Positions 62,779 to 64,000 of a DNA stretch of 64,000 nucleotides are shown here, in pieces. Source of the DNA: Streptomyces sp. NBC_01716 (GTDB lineage: Bacteria; Actinomycetota; Actinomycetes; Streptomycetales; Streptomycetaceae). The notes beneath the pieces are model-generated. The model was not told the origin of the DNA. It saw only the letters and a program-made list of their open reading frames with translations, and did no database searches. The stretch's first letter is position 1; the number at the start of each line of letters is the position of its first letter. Made by a program: the position numbers and the translations under genes. Where the stretch lies: assembly GCF_036248275.1 (NCBI RefSeq), contig NZ_CP109181.1:3162001-3226000 (forward strand), written 5' to 3'.

Positions 62779-63753
62779 ATGCGCGCCGACCGGTTGGTTT
62801 CCTTGGTGCTCCTGCTGCGTCAGCGCGGCCGGATGACCGCGGAAACACTGGCCCGTGAGCTGGAGGTATCCACCCGGACGGTGCTACGCGACATAGAGGC
62901 GCTGTCCGCGGCCAGCGTCCCTGTCTACGCCGAACGCGGCCGACACGGCGGCTTCGCGTTGTTGCCCGATTTCCAGACAGCGCTCACCGGACTGAATCAC
63001 GACGAGGCACTCGCCCTGGTGGTCGCCGGATCACGGCGCGGCGCACAAATGTTCGGCCTTGGTTCGGCGCTCGCCTCGGCCATACTCAAAGTGGTCGACG
63101 CACTGCCCGAGGGCCTTCGGGGCACCGCGGCCGGAGCGGCGCAGCGATTACTCATCGACCCGGAGACCGACCTCCTCTCGCGCCGCGTGGCCGCCGAGGA
63201 AGTATCCGATGCCATCGTGGCCGAGGTCCGGCGCGCGGTGTTCGCCGGACACAAATTGCGCATCCATTACGCGGCGGTGGACCAGACCCCGAAGTGGCGC
63301 ACGGTGGACCCGATCGGCCTGGTCACCGTACGCGAACAGGGCTACCTGCTGGCCAAGAGAGCCGGCGAGGACCGCACCTACCGGCTGTCCCGGGTGCTGG
63401 CCGCCGAGGAACGCGACGAACCCGCGCAACGGCCGGACACCGTCGACCTGGACCGGGCCTGGCAGGAACGCAACGCGCAGTTCCGGACCGGTGGCGACAA
63501 GGTCGCCGTGCTGGTACGGGTGGACCCGGTACGGCGGGAGCACTTGGTGAGCACCGTCCTGGCCGTCTGCGCCGAAGAGGCCGACACGGACGGCTGGCTG
63601 CGGCTGAACGTGATCTTCCAGGATTCACGACACGCCGAATGGGCACTGTGGCAGCACGCCATGTACGCGGAAGTCCTGGCCCCGCAGTGGATGCGTACCT
63701 CCCTGCACAACCGCGCCGCCGCGATCGCTGCCCGCTATGGTCCGACATCCTGA
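62779..63753 (+). CDS. YafY-type transcriptional regulator with WYL domain, TTA codon
   Basis: 324 residues. N-terminal HTH_11 (LLRQRGRMTAETLARELEVS, TVLRDIEALSAASVPV), WYL domain ~135-215 (LRIHYAAVDQTPKWRTVDPI, GYLLAKRAGEDRTYRLSRV) and WCX end. One TTA codon (63148-63150, in AAQRLLID) implies bldA-tRNA dependence. Probably represses the divergent RidA gene and itself through 62736-62762. Confidence 0.88.
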   Translation: MRADRLVSLVLLLRQRGRMTAETLARELEVSTRTVLRDIEALSAASVPVYAERGRHGGFALLPDFQTALTGLNHDEALALVVAGSRRGAQMFGLGSALASAILKVVDALPEGLRGTAAGAAQRLLIDPETDLLSRRVAAEEVSDAIVAEVRRAVFAGHKLRIHYAAVDQTPKWRTVDPIGLVTVREQGYLLAKRAGEDRTYRLSRVLAAEERDEPAQRPDTVDLDRAWQERNAQFRTGGDKVAVLVRVDPVRREHLVSTVLAVCAEEADTDGWLRLNVIFQDSRHAEWALWQHAMYAEVLAPQWMRTSLHNRAAAIAARYGPTS

Positions 63754-63766
63754 GTGGCCCGATGTC

Positions 63767-63910
63767 CGGTTCCGGATTGACCACGCTGTTCCACCAGTCG
63801 GTCACACGGCCGTTGTCGACGGTGACGACCGCGAGGGAGACGATGCGGTCCCCCTGCGCGGGGCTGAGCGCGGTGGTCTCCACATCCACGACAGCAAGTC
63901 GGTGATCCGC
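63767..63910 (-). pseudogene. DnaQ-like 3'-5' exonuclease, N-terminal fragment
   Basis: HRLAVVDVETTALSPAQGDR then IVSLAVVTVDNGRVTDWWNS and VNPEPDIGP on the minus strand match the first ~50 residues of DEDD exonucleases (Asp-x-Glu pair present). Homology ends at about 63767 next to the WYL gene; the rest is missing and no start codon is evident. Confidence 0.55.
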
Positions 63911-63936
63911 GAAAAGCTGGTGCGGGTACCGGCGGC

Positions 63937-64000
63937 TCAGGCGAGGACGCGGCGGGGGTCGGGGAAGCGGGACCGGACGACCTTCCGGAGGTCAGGATCT
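63937..64000 (-). CDS. C-terminus of an unidentified protein, cut by window edge
   Basis: Last 20 codons, DPDLRKVVRSRFPDPRRVLA then TGA, read inwards from the right edge. Basic and helical-looking, but too short to identify. Confidence 0.3.
   Translation of the reverse strand, partial: DPDLRKVVRSRFPDPRRVLA

Overview
The window comes from a Streptomyces or a very close relative. The evidence is the very high GC, GTG/TTG starts and 4-nt stop/start overlaps, an afsQ1-afsQ2-sigQ block that reads almost like the S. coelicolor one, XRE/DUF5753 plus DUF397 plus HATPase gene sets, and TTA codons confined to a few accessory genes. No rRNA, tRNA, CRISPR array, intact insertion sequence or PKS/NRPS cluster was seen.

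Region 1 (1-28.8 kb) is mostly a nucleoside uptake and salvage region with developmental and regulatory genes between. It holds purine nucleoside phosphorylase, a phosphosugar mutase, deoxyribose-phosphate aldolase, two aldehyde dehydrogenase genes, a uridine-kinase-like gene, adenosine deaminase, thymidine phosphorylase, cytidine deaminase, a two-permease ABC importer and its BMP-type lipoprotein. Nucleosides would be imported and deaminated or phosphorolysed. The sugar phosphate would pass through mutase and aldolase to glyceraldehyde-3-phosphate and acetaldehyde, and the latter would be oxidised by the dehydrogenase. The palindrome CTACGCGCGTAG or a close variant precedes deoC, add, the importer ATPase and the BMP gene, which suggests one shared regulator. 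Between them lie sigQ-afsQ1-afsQ2 with a lipoprotein gene, a VanZ-like gene, small secreted proteins, a LysR-MFS pair, and an ECF sigma factor converging on a STAS gene.

Region 2 (29-41.3 kb) is a cell-surface glycopolymer locus. It has a NeuB-type nonulosonate (Kdn/sialate) synthase, a cytidylyltransferase fused to a HAD phosphatase, two polysialyltransferase-like proteins, a DUF6716 transferase, a GT2, a GT8-TPR-pyruvyltransferase fusion and a GT29 (sialyltransferase family) protein with a TPR-like N-terminus.

Region 3 (41.5-46.5 kb) looks acquired. GC drops from about 42.1 kb. It holds a methyltransferase, an unusual HIT protein with a TTA codon in its active-site motif, a cytidylate-kinase-like protein, a ThiL-like kinase, a membrane protein with a GAF-like end, and a second HIT gene behind a strong palindrome. 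A remnant of a DUF5753 regulator marks the right side. This is the best candidate for an undescribed system.

Region 4 (46.6-64 kb) is ordinary accessory chromosome: a CocE hydrolase, an NmrA/MerR divergent pair, an XRE-DUF397-HATPase set, an ArsR-VOC operon, a methylmalonyl-CoA mutase large subunit, an L,D-transpeptidase, and an ECF sigma/anti-sigma pair. A patch of broken genes follows (integrase, asparaginase, PhzF), then rarA, a RidA/WYL-regulator divergent pair and a broken exonuclease at the right edge.
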